Positions 33,234 through 42,089 of a stretch of 64,000 nt of DNA are shown here, piece after piece. Made by a program: the position numbers and the translations under genes. Origin of the DNA: JANLYQ01 sp031365725 (lineage in GTDB: Bacteria > Actinomycetota > Actinomycetes > JACCUZ01). The DNA is taken from contig JANLYQ010000031.1 in NCBI GenBank assembly GCA_031365725.1, forward strand, positions 1 to 64,000, read 5' to 3'. Position 1 is the stretch's first letter. Each line of letters opens with the position of its first letter. Below the pieces are notes generated by a model. That model had not been told where the DNA came from. It saw only the letters and a program-made list of their open reading frames with translations, and searched no databases.

Positions 33234-34606
33234 GACCTGCGCCACCTGTAACACCCGCTCGGAATGCTCGACGCGTGTCGTTTCTTTCACCCCACGTGCC
33301 GCCTTCGTCTCCCACGACCCTGTCGACCGCACGCGTGGTCCGTGGCCGCGGCATCCCCGCCTGGGCGTCGCTGCTGGCCCTCGCCGTCGGTGGCTTCGCC
33401 ATCGGCACCACCGAGTTCGCCAGCATGGGCGTGCTCCCCGACATCGCTGACGCGCTGCACGTGACGATCCCGCAGGCCGGCCACGCCATCACGGCGTACG
33501 CCCTGGGGGTCGTCGTCGGCGCACCGGCCTTCGCCGTGCTCGGTGCACGCCTCCCGCGCAAGGGTCTGCTGCTGGTCCTGATGGCCGCGATCACGGTGGC
33601 CAACCTCGCGTCCTCGCTGGCGCCCAGCTTCCCGATGCTGGTGGGCGCACGGTTCCTCAGCGGCCTCCCGCACGGCGCCTACTTCGGCATCGGCTCGGTC
33701 GTCGCGGCACACCTGGTGCCGCCGGAGCGCCGGGCCCGTGCCGTGGCCGCGATGATGATGGGGCTGACAGTCGCCAACATCGTCGGCGTCCCGCTGACCA
33801 CCCTGCTCGGTCAGAACTTCGGCTGGCGCAGCGTCTACCTGGTGGTCGTGGCGATCGGCCTGCTCACCATGCTCGCGATCGAGCTGTTCGTCCCGCGGGT
33901 CGCCGCGCACGACTACGCCAGCCCGCGGCAGGAGCTCAGTGCCCTGCGCCGCCCCCAGGTCTGGCTGACCCTCATCCTCGGCTCCGTCGGCTTCGGCGGC
34001 ATGTTCGCGGTCTACAGCTATGTCACCCCGACCCTCGTGCACGTCGCCGGGTTCCGGCCGGCCGGTGTGCCGATCGCGATCGCGCTGTTCGGCGTGGGCA
34101 TGACCGCCGGGACCTACGCCGGCGGACGGCTCGCTGACTGGTCGGTGCTGCGCACTCTCGCTCTAGCACCGCTCTCTGTGATCGCTGTGCTGCTGACGTT
34201 CACCGTCACCGCGCACGCGGTCGTTCCGGCGACGATCACGTTGGCGCTGCTGGGGGCGACCACCTCGGCGAGCATCCCCGCGCTGACCGCGCGGCTGCTC
34301 GACGTCTCCGGCGACGGCAAGGCGTTAGCCGCGACCCTGAACCACTCGGCGCTCAACATCGCCAACGCACTCGGCGCGTGGCTGGGCGGACTCGTCATTG
34401 CCGCCGGCCTCGGCTACACCGCACCCGCAGTCGTCGGCGCCGGCCTCTCCGTCGCTGGGCTCGGCGTGCTCGCCATGTCGGTCTGGCTCGAGCGCCGCGC
34501 CACCAGCATCAGCCACGGCCCGGCCGGCCGCTCCACCTCGTCCAACGACACGACCGACCAGCCGGAGCTGGCGACGACCTCGGCCAGCGGTCCCGCCCGC
34601 CAGTAG
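33230..34606 (+). CDS. MFS transporter (12-helix, DHA1/AraJ-like)
   Basis: 458 residues with 12 hydrophobic segments from ASLLALAVGGFAIGTTEFASMGVLPDIA (the TTEF...G.LP signature of AraJ/YdhP-type exporters) to VVGAGLSVAGLGVLAMSVWL. Motif A-like GARLPRKGLLL follows helix 2. It probably exports small metabolites or drugs by proton antiport. GTG 33230 overlaps the aroE stop by 4 bp; GTG 33275 is an alternative. The last 60 residues are a hydrophilic tail, and the final 193 bp overlap the convergent methyltransferase gene. Confidence 0.9.
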   Translation: MRPAPPVTPARNARRVSFLSPHVPPSSPTTLSTARVVRGRGIPAWASLLALAVGGFAIGTTEFASMGVLPDIADALHVTIPQAGHAITAYALGVVVGAPAFAVLGARLPRKGLLLVLMAAITVANLASSLAPSFPMLVGARFLSGLPHGAYFGIGSVVAAHLVPPERRARAVAAMMMGLTVANIVGVPLTTLLGQNFGWRSVYLVVVAIGLLTMLAIELFVPRVAAHDYASPRQELSALRRPQVWLTLILGSVGFGGMFAVYSYVTPTLVHVAGFRPAGVPIAIALFGVGMTAGTYAGGRLADWSVLRTLALAPLSVIAVLLTFTVTAHAVVPATITLALLGATTSASIPALTARLLDVSGDGKALAATLNHSALNIANALGAWLGGLVIAAGLGYTAPAVVGAGLSVAGLGVLAMSVWLERRATSISHGPAGRSTSSNDTTDQPELATTSASGPARQ

Positions 34607-35112
34607 ACGAAGTGCCTCGGCAGGTCCATCTTCTGCCGTGACCAGGCCTCGCCGTCGCCGGCCTTGACGGTGGCAACGAGCACGCCGCCGAGGTGCACCG
34701 CTCCCGACAGTCGCCCGAGCACTGCCGGCAGCTCGGCGCGGTCGATGTGCAGCAGCACCGCGTTGGCCAGCACCGCGTCGTACCGCTCGCCGCCCGGCCC
34801 GGTCAGGGAGTCCCGTCGTACGTCGATCAGATCGGCGGTATGGCCGTGCGCGCGCTGCATCTCGACGAAGGCCCGGGTCGCGTCGGTGCGCCGCACCCGG
34901 AAGCCGGCCGCCTCGAGCCGGTCCGCGTCCCACCCGGGACCGCTGCCGATCTCGAGGACCGACGCCCCGGCCTCGGCGTGGGTCCGGACCAGCCCGACGG
35001 CGTCGATCTCCCAGTCCGGCCCGTCGTCACGGTCGCTGCGCGCGCGATAGGTCTCGGCGGCCTGTTCGTAGGTCGCCAGCGTGGCGGCGTTGGCGTCGTC
35101 GTCCGCACTCAC
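34414..35112 (-). CDS. SAM-dependent class I methyltransferase
   Basis: 232 residues. SAM-binding motif I is VLEIGSGPGWDADRLEAAG, motif II-like VRRTDATRAFVEMQ, and motif IV region YDAVLANAVLLHI. Post-motif strands LGGVLVATVKAGDG and WLMLVARR finish the fold. The 25 residues after VARR are Ser/Thr/Pro-rich and lie opposite the MFS transporter gene, so this tail may exist only because no stop interrupted it. GTG 35112 gives the compact start SADDDANAATLATYEQAAETY. The substrate is unknown. Confidence 0.85.
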   Translation of the reverse strand: MSADDDANAATLATYEQAAETYRARSDRDDGPDWEIDAVGLVRTHAEAGASVLEIGSGPGWDADRLEAAGFRVRRTDATRAFVEMQRAHGHTADLIDVRRDSLTGPGGERYDAVLANAVLLHIDRAELPAVLGRLSGAVHLGGVLVATVKAGDGEAWSRQKMDLPRHFVYWRAGPLAEVVASSGWSVVSLDEVERPAGPWLMLVARRSSQTDMASTPSPATERPAPTTAGAV

Positions 35113-35182
35113 GTCGCCCGACCTTAGCCGCGTGGCGTTCCCTGGGTGGTTGGCCGGAGGGCACCTGGCGTTCACCCGGGAG

Positions 35183-35231
35183 GGACAGGTTGGCCAGCGC
35201 ACCCGGGCGACGACGTGTCGCCCACCTGTCC
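35183..35231 (+). promoter_or_regulatory. Structured leader before the secreted phosphoesterase gene
   Basis: An outer stem GGACAGGT (35183-35190) / ACCTGTCC (35224-35231) encloses an inner perfect stem GGGCGAC (35205-35211) / GTCGCCC (35217-35223) with a five-base loop. The ribosome site AGGAGA lies 14 bp after. It could be an attenuator, a regulatory leader, or a terminator of something upstream; there is no T-tract. Confidence 0.45.
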
Positions 35232-35257
35232 ACCCCACGAACGCAGGAGAGCAGACG

Positions 35258-36313
35258 ATGCGGACCACCCGAGCACGCGCGATCGGCGCCACGGCCGGCA
35301 CGGCCGTCCTGGCCGTCCTGGCCACCGGACTGATGGCGGCGGTCACCGCCCCCCAGACAGCCACTGCTGCCTCCCACGAGAAACCGTCGAAGTCCCCGTT
35401 CACCTTCGCCGTCATCGGCGACATCCCCTACGGCGCCTCGCAGATCGCCGCCTTCCCGCGCGTGGTCGACCAGATCAACGCCGACCCCGCGGTCCGCTTC
35501 GTCGACCACCTGGGCGACATCAAGAGCGGCTCGTCGGTGTGCTCCGACGACTACTTCGCCATGGTCCGCGCGCAGTTCGACCGCTTCCAGGACCCGCTGG
35601 TCTACACCCCCGGTGACAACGAGTGGACCGACTGCCACCGGGCGAACAACGGGTCCTACGACCCGCTCGAGCGGCTGGCCGCCGTCCGCACGACGTTCTT
35701 CCCGGTCGCCGACCGGACCCTCGGTCAGCGCAGCGTCGAGGTCGAGTCGCAGGTTGACCAGGGTTTCCCGGAGAACGTCCGCTACGACCGGGCCGGCGTC
35801 AGCTTCGCTGCCCTACACGTCGTCGGCAGCGACAACGCCCTCGCACCCCGCACCGGTCAGACCGCGCCGACGTCCGCACAGCAGGCCGAGGTGGCAGCGC
35901 GCACCCAGGCGGCGCTCGACCTGATCGACGAGACCTTCGCCGAGGCTGGTGAGGAGCACGGCAAGGCCGTGGTACTGATGATGCAGGCCGACATGTTCGA
36001 CCCGACGGTGGGCACCCCGTCGCAGGCCGACTTCGGCGCCTTCGCCCCGATCGTGGCCCGGATCGTGGCCCGGAGCGCCGCCTTCCGCGGACCGGTCTAC
36101 CTCTTCAACGGCGACAGCCACGTCTACACCGCTGACCAGCCGCTGGCCGCGGGCTCGTCGTGGCTCTCGTTCTACGGCGTGAGCACCCCGGCGCCGAACC
36201 TCACCCGGATCACGGTCGACGGGTCGACCGGTGTCGCGGACTACCTCCGGGTGCAGGTCGAGCCGCGCAACCCGGCCGTCCTGACGTGGGAGAAGGTGCC
36301 GTTCACCGGCTGA
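35258..36313 (+). CDS. Secreted metallophosphoesterase
   Basis: 351 residues. A signal peptide (RTTRARAIGATAGTAVLAVLATGLMAAVTA) directs export. Calcineurin-like metal ligands are visible: FAVIGDIPYG, DHLGDIKSG, YTPGDNEWTDCHR (GDNE) and LFNGDSHVYT. Related proteins are annotated as metallophosphoesterases acting outside the cell; the substrate is unknown. AGGAGA is 9 bases upstream of the ATG. The gene stands alone between a structured leader and a strong intrinsic terminator. Confidence 0.88.
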   Translation: MRTTRARAIGATAGTAVLAVLATGLMAAVTAPQTATAASHEKPSKSPFTFAVIGDIPYGASQIAAFPRVVDQINADPAVRFVDHLGDIKSGSSVCSDDYFAMVRAQFDRFQDPLVYTPGDNEWTDCHRANNGSYDPLERLAAVRTTFFPVADRTLGQRSVEVESQVDQGFPENVRYDRAGVSFAALHVVGSDNALAPRTGQTAPTSAQQAEVAARTQAALDLIDETFAEAGEEHGKAVVLMMQADMFDPTVGTPSQADFGAFAPIVARIVARSAAFRGPVYLFNGDSHVYTADQPLAAGSSWLSFYGVSTPAPNLTRITVDGSTGVADYLRVQVEPRNPAVLTWEKVPFTG

Positions 36314-36334
36314 TCCAGGTCGCAGAAATCGTCG

Positions 36335-36383
36335 CTCCCCGGCGTGAAAGCAACGCGACACGCCGGGGGGCTGATCAATTTTT
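36335..36383 (+). terminator. Intrinsic terminator after the phosphoesterase gene
   Basis: CCCCGGCGTG (36337-36346) pairs perfectly with CACGCCGGGG (36359-36368), extendable by a G-T and a C-G pair, with a 12-base loop. A run of five T (36379-36383) follows 10 bases later. Confidence 0.8.
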
Positions 36384-36475
36384 GACCAAAATGGGGCGCC
36401 AGGGGTTCAGGTGGCGGCTGGGACGGACGAGCATGACGGGGTACCACCCGTGCCGAGCCAGGGGAGCCGTCACCC

Positions 36476-37873
36476 GTGTCGTGGGTCCAACGTGTGTCCG
36501 GTGTCCGCCGTGCCCAGCGTGTCCGCCCTGCCGTCGTACGTCGGCGGGTCCTTCGCCTGGCCGCAGCGCTGGGGGCGGTAGTCGCGGTGACTCTGGGCAG
36601 TGCCACGTCCGCCGCCGCTGCCGGCCCGGTGATCCCGCTGGTGCCCGACCCCATGTCCGCCTTCCCGCTGCCCGCCCTCGCCGACGGCTTCTCGCCCTAC
36701 CTCCCGCAGGTGTCCTGCGACCCCGTGACCAAGCCTGGCACTGATGCCTTCCGCGGCCTCATGCTCACGACGTACGGCGGTCGCGACCTGGGGGTCACCC
36801 GCGGCTGCGACGTCGCGGGGATCAGTGAGCACGAGGAGGGCCGGGCCTGGGACTGGGGGCTCGACGCGACCGTCCCGGCTGAGAAGGCGGTCGCCGATCA
36901 GGCGCTGGCCTGGCTGCTCGCGCCCGGCCCCGACGGGGTTGCCGCGTTGAACGCCCGGCGACTGGGCGTCATGTACCTGATCTACAACCGCCGCATCTGG
37001 GGCGCCTACCGCTCGGCCGAAGGCTGGCGGCCCTATACCGGAGGGGAGTCGCACAGCGACCACATCCACGTCTCGTTCTCCTGGGCAGGAGCCCGGCGCA
37101 GCACGTCCTGGTGGACCGGCGCGGCCGGTCCGGTGGACTACGGACCGTGCCCGGGAACCGATGGTTCGCCCGCGCCGGTGTGGACCGCCCCGCAGTTGAC
37201 GCCTTGCCCGTCGCCCATCGATCCGATGACCCTGACCGGCACGCCACTGCTGGCGCAGAACGCGACCGGCGGCTATGTGACCCAGCTGCAGCGCCTGCTG
37301 GCCGTCACCCCGGTCACCGGCTTCTTCGGACCGATCACTGCAACCGCGCTCACCACGTTCCAGACGGTGCACGGCTTGCAGCCGACGGCCACGACCACGG
37401 CCGAGACCTGGGCGGCGTTGCGTGCTGCTGCCGCCGCGGCGCCACCGACCACGACGACACCAGTGCCCGGACCGGTCGTGCAGCCGGTGGTCGCGGGTCG
37501 CGCCTTCCCCGCGAGCATGCGCTACCGAGTGCGCACCGGGGACTCCCTGACCTCGATCGCGGCTCGCTGGCACTCGACCGCGGCGGCAATCACCTCGGTC
37601 AACAAGCTGACCACCGACACGATCGCGGTCGGGCGGGTGCTCACCGTCCCGGTGCGTTCCGGGCTCACCCGCTGGACCTTCACCGTCCTGCACAAGGGCA
37701 GCACCGGTGCAGCCGTGAAGGCGTTGCAGACCGCGTTGGGCATGCGCCTGAAGCACCGCACCGGCATGTTCGGCGACATCACCTTGCGTCGCGTCAACGC
37801 GTTCAAGACCAGTCACGGGTGGGTCGCCGACGGCGTCGTCAAGCGTGGCGTCTGGCGGGCGCTCGGCGCCTGA
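36476..37873 (+). CDS. Secreted peptidoglycan-acting protein with PG-binding and LysM domains
   Basis: 465 residues. A twin-Arg-like, Ala-rich signal peptide ends near ATSAAAA. Residues about 60-210 form a module like the ARB-07466/D-Ala-D-Ala carboxypeptidase-like domain: RGCDVAGISEHEEGRAWDWGLD and ESHSDHIHVSFSW supply His/Asp zinc ligands. A PG_binding_1 domain (VTQLQRLLAVTPVTGFFGPITATALTTFQ), a LysM (YRVRTGDSLTSIAARWH) and a second PG_binding_1 (GAAVKALQTALG...FGDITLRRVNAFK) follow. It likely remodels the wall. GTG 36476 is the only start before the signal peptide. The 160-bp leader contains a TGACGG/CCGTCA pairing of unclear meaning. Confidence 0.85.
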   Translation: MSWVQRVSGVRRAQRVRPAVVRRRVLRLAAALGAVVAVTLGSATSAAAAGPVIPLVPDPMSAFPLPALADGFSPYLPQVSCDPVTKPGTDAFRGLMLTTYGGRDLGVTRGCDVAGISEHEEGRAWDWGLDATVPAEKAVADQALAWLLAPGPDGVAALNARRLGVMYLIYNRRIWGAYRSAEGWRPYTGGESHSDHIHVSFSWAGARRSTSWWTGAAGPVDYGPCPGTDGSPAPVWTAPQLTPCPSPIDPMTLTGTPLLAQNATGGYVTQLQRLLAVTPVTGFFGPITATALTTFQTVHGLQPTATTTAETWAALRAAAAAAPPTTTTPVPGPVVQPVVAGRAFPASMRYRVRTGDSLTSIAARWHSTAAAITSVNKLTTDTIAVGRVLTVPVRSGLTRWTFTVLHKGSTGAAVKALQTALGMRLKHRTGMFGDITLRRVNAFKTSHGWVADGVVKRGVWRALGA

Positions 37874-37892
37874 CTGCGTCTAGGGTCGGCTC

Positions 37893-38585
37893 ATGACCGA
37901 TGCTGCGGGCTCCGCCGGCGACCTCGACGCTGACTCGACGACGTCGGCCACCTCGCCCAGCACGACGTCGGCCACCTCGCCCGGCACCGCCGCCGACGGG
38001 TCAGCCGACGTCGCCGGAGCCGGGGCGCCGGCCCGCACGACGTACCTCGTCATCGATGGGGAGAACATCGATGCCACGCTGGGCATGAGCGTGCTCAACC
38101 GCCGCCCGCACCCGGACGAGCGCCCGCGCTGGGAGCGGGTGCGCGAGTTCGCTGAAGCGCGCTGGGAGCAGCCGGTCACCTCGCTGTTCTTCCTCAATGC
38201 CACCAGCGGCAGCCTGCCGATGAACTTCGTCCAGGCCCTTCTCGCGATGAACTATCGGCCGATCCCGCTCTCGGGTGCTCCAGGACAGAAAGTCGTCGAC
38301 ATCGCCATCCAGCGGACGCTGGAGGCCCTGCAGGACCGACCGGGCGACGTGCTGCTCGCCAGCCACGACGGCGACTTCCTGCCGCAGATGAGCGCGTTGC
38401 TGGGCAACGGCCGCAAGGTCGGGCTGATCGGGTTCCGGGAGTTCGTCAACCTGCGCTTCGCCGAGCTCGTCGACCAGGGCATGGAGATCTACGACCTCGA
38501 GCACGACGTTGCTGCGTTCACCGGCATCCTGCCGCGGGTGCGGATCATCCCGATCGACGAGTTCGACCCGGCGATGTTCCTCTGA
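37893..38585 (+). CDS. NYN-domain (PIN-like) putative ribonuclease
   Basis: 230 residues. After a 45-residue low-complexity head with two repeats of TTSATSP, the NYN/LabA fold appears: YLVIDGENIDATLG (first acidic residue), KVVDIAIQRTLEALQ (Asp) and GDVLLASHDGDFLPQMSALL (SHDGDF acidic cluster). NYN domains are metal-dependent RNases of the PIN superfamily, and the three acidic positions are present, so activity is plausible. It lies 19 bp after the cell-wall gene on the same strand. Confidence 0.88.
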   Translation: MTDAAGSAGDLDADSTTSATSPSTTSATSPGTAADGSADVAGAGAPARTTYLVIDGENIDATLGMSVLNRRPHPDERPRWERVREFAEARWEQPVTSLFFLNATSGSLPMNFVQALLAMNYRPIPLSGAPGQKVVDIAIQRTLEALQDRPGDVLLASHDGDFLPQMSALLGNGRKVGLIGFREFVNLRFAELVDQGMEIYDLEHDVAAFTGILPRVRIIPIDEFDPAMFL

Positions 38586-38722
38586 GTCCAGAGCTCCCGT
38601 CGCCCGCGCTCGGACACGCGCAGAGGACTCGAATCCTTGTCGCCCGGAGGATTAGGGCGTCGTCGTCGGGGGAGTTCACTCTCACGCGTGGATGGTCCAC
38701 GTCTCACCCGCGGAGGCCCGAC

Positions 38723-38869
38723 ATGGTTGTCCTTGGCATCATCCTCATCATCATCGGTCTGCTCGTGGCCAGCTTGAAGGTCCTGCTGACCATCGGTCTG
38801 ATCCTGCTGGTCGTGGGTCTGATCCTGAACTTCGTGCCGATCGGCGGCACCCGTCGCCGCTTCTACTGA
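38723..38869 (+). CDS. 48-residue DUF6131-like membrane peptide
   Basis: A short frame starts MVVLGIILIIIGLLVASLKV, continues with TIGLILLVVGLILNFVPIGG and ends RRRFY. Two closely spaced hydrophobic helices with Gly turns and a basic tail match the small DUF6131 family of Actinobacteria, function unknown. CGGAGG sits 9 bases before the ATG, and a strong terminator follows 53 bp after the stop, so it is a stand-alone unit. An imperfect operator-like repeat CGTGGA/TCCACG is at 38687-38701. Confidence 0.8.
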   Translation: MVVLGIILIIIGLLVASLKVLLTIGLILLVVGLILNFVPIGGTRRRFY

Positions 38870-38921
38870 CCCCCGTACGAGGCGTGCTCCGCACGCTTTG
38901 ATGTGGCTGTACCTGCTCGCT

Positions 38922-38958
38922 CGAGGACCCGTGGCTGCGGCTGCGGGTCCTCGTGTTT
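38922..38958 (+). terminator. Intrinsic terminator after the small membrane peptide
   Basis: CGAGGACCCG (38922-38931) and CGGGTCCTCG (38944-38953) are perfect complements around a 12-base loop, followed by TGTTT. Because of symmetry it may also serve the helicase gene coming from the other side. Confidence 0.8.
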
Positions 38959-38997
38959 CTGAGCGGTGCCTTGTTTCTGCGAGTGTTTTGCGAGAGC

Positions 38998-41544
38998 TCA
39001 GTCCAGCCGCTCGACGGCGGTGACGATGACCGCTGCAGCTCCGAGCTCGTCGGAGGCGGCGAGGTCGACAACCGAGCTGATCCCCCAGTCGTGGTCGCCC
39101 GCGGGGTCGTCGAACACCTGACGCACCAGCCAGCGCCCCGGCTCCTCGGTCACCTGCAGCAGCAGCGGGCCGCGAGCGTCGGGCCCGGTCGAGAGGTCAC
39201 CGTGCTCGGCCCAGTAGCCAGCCATCGCCGCAGCCCACCGATCGGCGTCCCAGCCGGCCTCCGCGTCGAGCTCGCCGAGCAGGTCGTGGCGGCGCAACGC
39301 GGCCAGCTCGACCCGGCGGAACATCGCGTTGCGCACCAGGACACGGAACGCCCGCCGGTTGGCAGTGACGGCCGGCGGTGTGTCGTCGCGGACGTCGCGC
39401 ACCTCGCGATCGCTGCCCTCGCCGGCCGGTGAGATCAACCGCTCCCACTCGTCGAGCAGCGACGAGTCGACCTGCCGCACCAGTTCGCCGAGCCACTCGG
39501 TGAGGTCGCGGAGCTCTTCGGTACGCATGGTCTCGGGCACAGTCTGCCGGAGTGTCCGGTAGGAGTCGGCGAGATAGCGCAGCACCAGTCCCTCAGAACG
39601 GGCCAGACCGTAGTGACCGACGTACTCGGTGAACGTCATGGCCAGCTCGGACATGTCGCGGGCGACCGACTTGGGCTTCACCTCGTGATCGGCGACCCAG
39701 GGGTGACCTTGCCGATAGGTCTCGTAGGCAGCCCCGAGCAGCTCGGCCAACGGCCGCGGATAGTTGACGTCCTCGAGCAGCTCCATCCGCTCGTCGTAGT
39801 CGAGTCCCTCGGCCTTCATAGCAGCGACCGCCTCGCCGCGCGCCTTGTTGCGCTGCGCGGCCAGCACCTGGCGTGGGTCCTCGAGAGTCGCTTCCAGCAC
39901 CGAGAGCACGTCCAGCGCGTACGACGGTGCGGCGGGGTCGAGCACCTCCAGCGTCGCGACGGCGAACGCCGACAGCGGGCGGTTGAGGGCGAAGTCGGGC
40001 TGCAGGTCGACGGTCAGGGCGAGCCCGCGACCATCCGGACCGGGCGGGACGACGCGCGCGACGACGCCGCCGGCGAGCAGCGCGCGGGTGATGGCGATGG
40101 CGTGCCTGATGTGGCGGCGCTGGGCCGACCGCGGTTCGTGGTTGTCCTCGAGCAGATGGCGCATCGCGATGAACGGGTCGCCCGGCCGAGCAATCACGTT
40201 GAGCACCATCGCGTGCGACACCGCAAAGCTTGACGTCAACGGCTCCGGCTCGGCAGCCACCAGCCGGTCGAAGGTCGGCTCGCCCCAGGACACGAAGCCG
40301 TCGGGGGCCTTCTTCCGCACGATGCGCTTGAGCTTCTTCTCGTCGTCGCCGGCCTTGAGTCGCAGTCGCTCGTTCTCCACGTCGTGCTCGGGTGCTTGCA
40401 CCACGACGGTGCCAGCAGTGTCGAAGCCGGCACGTCCGGCCCGCCCCGCGATCTGGTGAAACTCCCGTGCCGTCAGGTGCCGCACCCGGGTGCCGTCGTA
40501 CTTCGCCAGCGACGTGATGAGCACGGTGCGGATCGGCACGTTGATGCCGACCCCGAGGGTGTCGGTGCCGCAGACCACCTTGAGCAGCCCGGCCTGCGCG
40601 AGGGTCTCGACCAGTCGGCGGTAGCGCGGCAGCATGCCGGCGTGGTGCACGCCGACCCCGTGGCGGATCAGCCGCATGAGGGTGCGCCCGAAGCCGGCGG
40701 AGAAACGGAAGCCGGCCACCGCCTCGCCGATGGTGTCCCGTTCGGCTCTGGTCGCCACGGTCACGCTGGTGAGTGCCTGCGCGCGCTCGAGGGCCGCGGC
40801 CTGGGTGGGGTGGACGACGTAGACCGGTGCCTGACCGGTGTTCAGCAGCTCGGTGAGTGTCTCGTGCACCGGAGTACGCGCGTAGTAGTAGTGAAGCGGC
40901 ACCGGCCGGTCAGCGCTGGCGACCACAGCGGTCGTGCGGCCGGTGCGTGCCGCCAGGTCGTCGCGGAAGCGGGTGACGTCGCCAAGGGTCGCGGACATCA
41001 GCAGGAACTGGGCGCGGGTCATCTCCAGCAGCGGCACCTGCCAGGCCCAGCCTCGCTGCGGGTCGGCGTAGTAGTGGAACTCGTCCATCACCACCATCCC
41101 GAGGTCGGTGTCGGCGCCCGCGCGAAGCGCCTGATTGGCGATGACCTCGGCAGTGGCGGTGAGGATCGGCGCCGTCGGGTTGACTGCGGCGTCGCCGGTC
41201 AGCATGCCGACGTTGTCGGCGCCGAAGACCGCGCAGAGGTCGAAGAACTTCTCCGACACGAGGGCCTTGATGGGTGCGGTCCAGACGCCGCGCCGGCCCG
41301 TGGCCAGAGCTGCGAAGAGGGCGCCGGTGGCGACCAGGCTCTTGCCCGAGCCGGTAGGGGTGGCCAGCACCACGTTGCTGCCCGACACGAGCTCGATCAG
41401 CGCCTCGGACTGCGCGTCGTAGAGCTCGAGGCCGCGGTCGGCTGCCCAGGCGTTGAATGCCTCGAACAGGGAGTCCGGGTCCGGCTGACCGGGGAGGCGG
41501 TCGGTGAGTCGGTCGGTCATGCGGTCTGTGATGCGGTCTGTCAT
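38998..41544 (-). CDS. DEAD/DEAH-box helicase of the DUF3516 (Ski2-like) family
   Basis: 848 residues. Helicase core: Q-like LYDAQSEALIELVSG, Walker A ATPTGSGKSL (about 61-70), Ia TAPIKALVSEKFF, DEFH box MVVMDEFHYYADP, motif III LMSATLGD, and the second RecA lobe with GVGINVPIRTVLITSL and HQIAGRAGRAGFD. The DUF3516 C-terminal region of about 300 residues follows. It is an actinobacterial RNA/DNA helicase of unsettled role. The protein begins with four MTDR-like repeats (MTDRITDRMTDRLTDRL); ATG 41544 is taken as start, though the ATG eight codons later is possible. Confidence 0.9.
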   Translation of the reverse strand: MTDRITDRMTDRLTDRLPGQPDPDSLFEAFNAWAADRGLELYDAQSEALIELVSGSNVVLATPTGSGKSLVATGALFAALATGRRGVWTAPIKALVSEKFFDLCAVFGADNVGMLTGDAAVNPTAPILTATAEVIANQALRAGADTDLGMVVMDEFHYYADPQRGWAWQVPLLEMTRAQFLLMSATLGDVTRFRDDLAARTGRTTAVVASADRPVPLHYYYARTPVHETLTELLNTGQAPVYVVHPTQAAALERAQALTSVTVATRAERDTIGEAVAGFRFSAGFGRTLMRLIRHGVGVHHAGMLPRYRRLVETLAQAGLLKVVCGTDTLGVGINVPIRTVLITSLAKYDGTRVRHLTAREFHQIAGRAGRAGFDTAGTVVVQAPEHDVENERLRLKAGDDEKKLKRIVRKKAPDGFVSWGEPTFDRLVAAEPEPLTSSFAVSHAMVLNVIARPGDPFIAMRHLLEDNHEPRSAQRRHIRHAIAITRALLAGGVVARVVPPGPDGRGLALTVDLQPDFALNRPLSAFAVATLEVLDPAAPSYALDVLSVLEATLEDPRQVLAAQRNKARGEAVAAMKAEGLDYDERMELLEDVNYPRPLAELLGAAYETYRQGHPWVADHEVKPKSVARDMSELAMTFTEYVGHYGLARSEGLVLRYLADSYRTLRQTVPETMRTEELRDLTEWLGELVRQVDSSLLDEWERLISPAGEGSDREVRDVRDDTPPAVTANRRAFRVLVRNAMFRRVELAALRRHDLLGELDAEAGWDADRWAAAMAGYWAEHGDLSTGPDARGPLLLQVTEEPGRWLVRQVFDDPAGDHDWGISSVVDLAASDELGAAAVIVTAVERLD

Positions 41545-41964
41545 GGCCGGGCCATCCTGCCCCAGATGACCGTCCTCAGACCCACTCGCGGCGTGGTGGT
41601 GGTCGGTTGTGGCCGGGTCGTTGTGGTTCGGGGCCGAGGGAGGCGCCGGTGATGGGCGTCTGCCCGGGTGGTGGGTCGGTCGCAGCAGGGGGCGGGGCAG
41701 CGGGTCGCCGTGTCGGGCGATGATTGCCCGGCGTTGGGCGGGACCGTCTCTGAGCGCTGGTGCTCGCCAGCTCCGCAACGGCCGTCCGCCGTCGCGGTCG
41801 CCGCCGCAGCCCGATGGATCTCGAGGCGACACACCGACCTCACACGACGCGGCGCCGCACGGTCGCAGGTGTCGGCAGTGGCCCGATGGGGGGCGTCGTA
41901 CGAGCTGAGCGACTGGCGCGGGAGACGAGCTGATGCCTCCGACGCCGAGCAGGACGTACGACAC

Positions 41965-42002
41965 GAGGTGAACAGTCACCTCAACAGGCACCTGCGCCTG
42001 TT
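41965..42002. other. Two adjacent perfect stem-loops
   Basis: GAGGTGA-acag-TCACCTC (41965-41982) is immediately followed by AACAGGC-acctgc-GCCTGTT (41983-42002). Both have seven perfect base pairs and no spacer between them. No T-tract follows on either strand. Confidence 0.6.
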
Positions 42003-42089
42003 GTCGCGACGGTTCACCTACCTCACGTGGTCAGCGGCGGCGGGTGGGGGCGCCTACTGGGATGAGCGTGCGGACGGACACGCGGAGAA

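Noticed and set aside
36420..36475. Possible ydaO/c-di-AMP riboswitch before the cell-wall gene.
   Set aside because: Only one six-pair stem (TGACGG/CCGTCA) was found; the conserved core of that riboswitch class could not be recognised.
38620..38660. A tRNA T-arm-like string on the minus strand (AGGATTCGAGTCCT).
   Set aside because: No acceptor, D or anticodon arm can be built around it, so it is not a tRNA gene and probably not a fragment.
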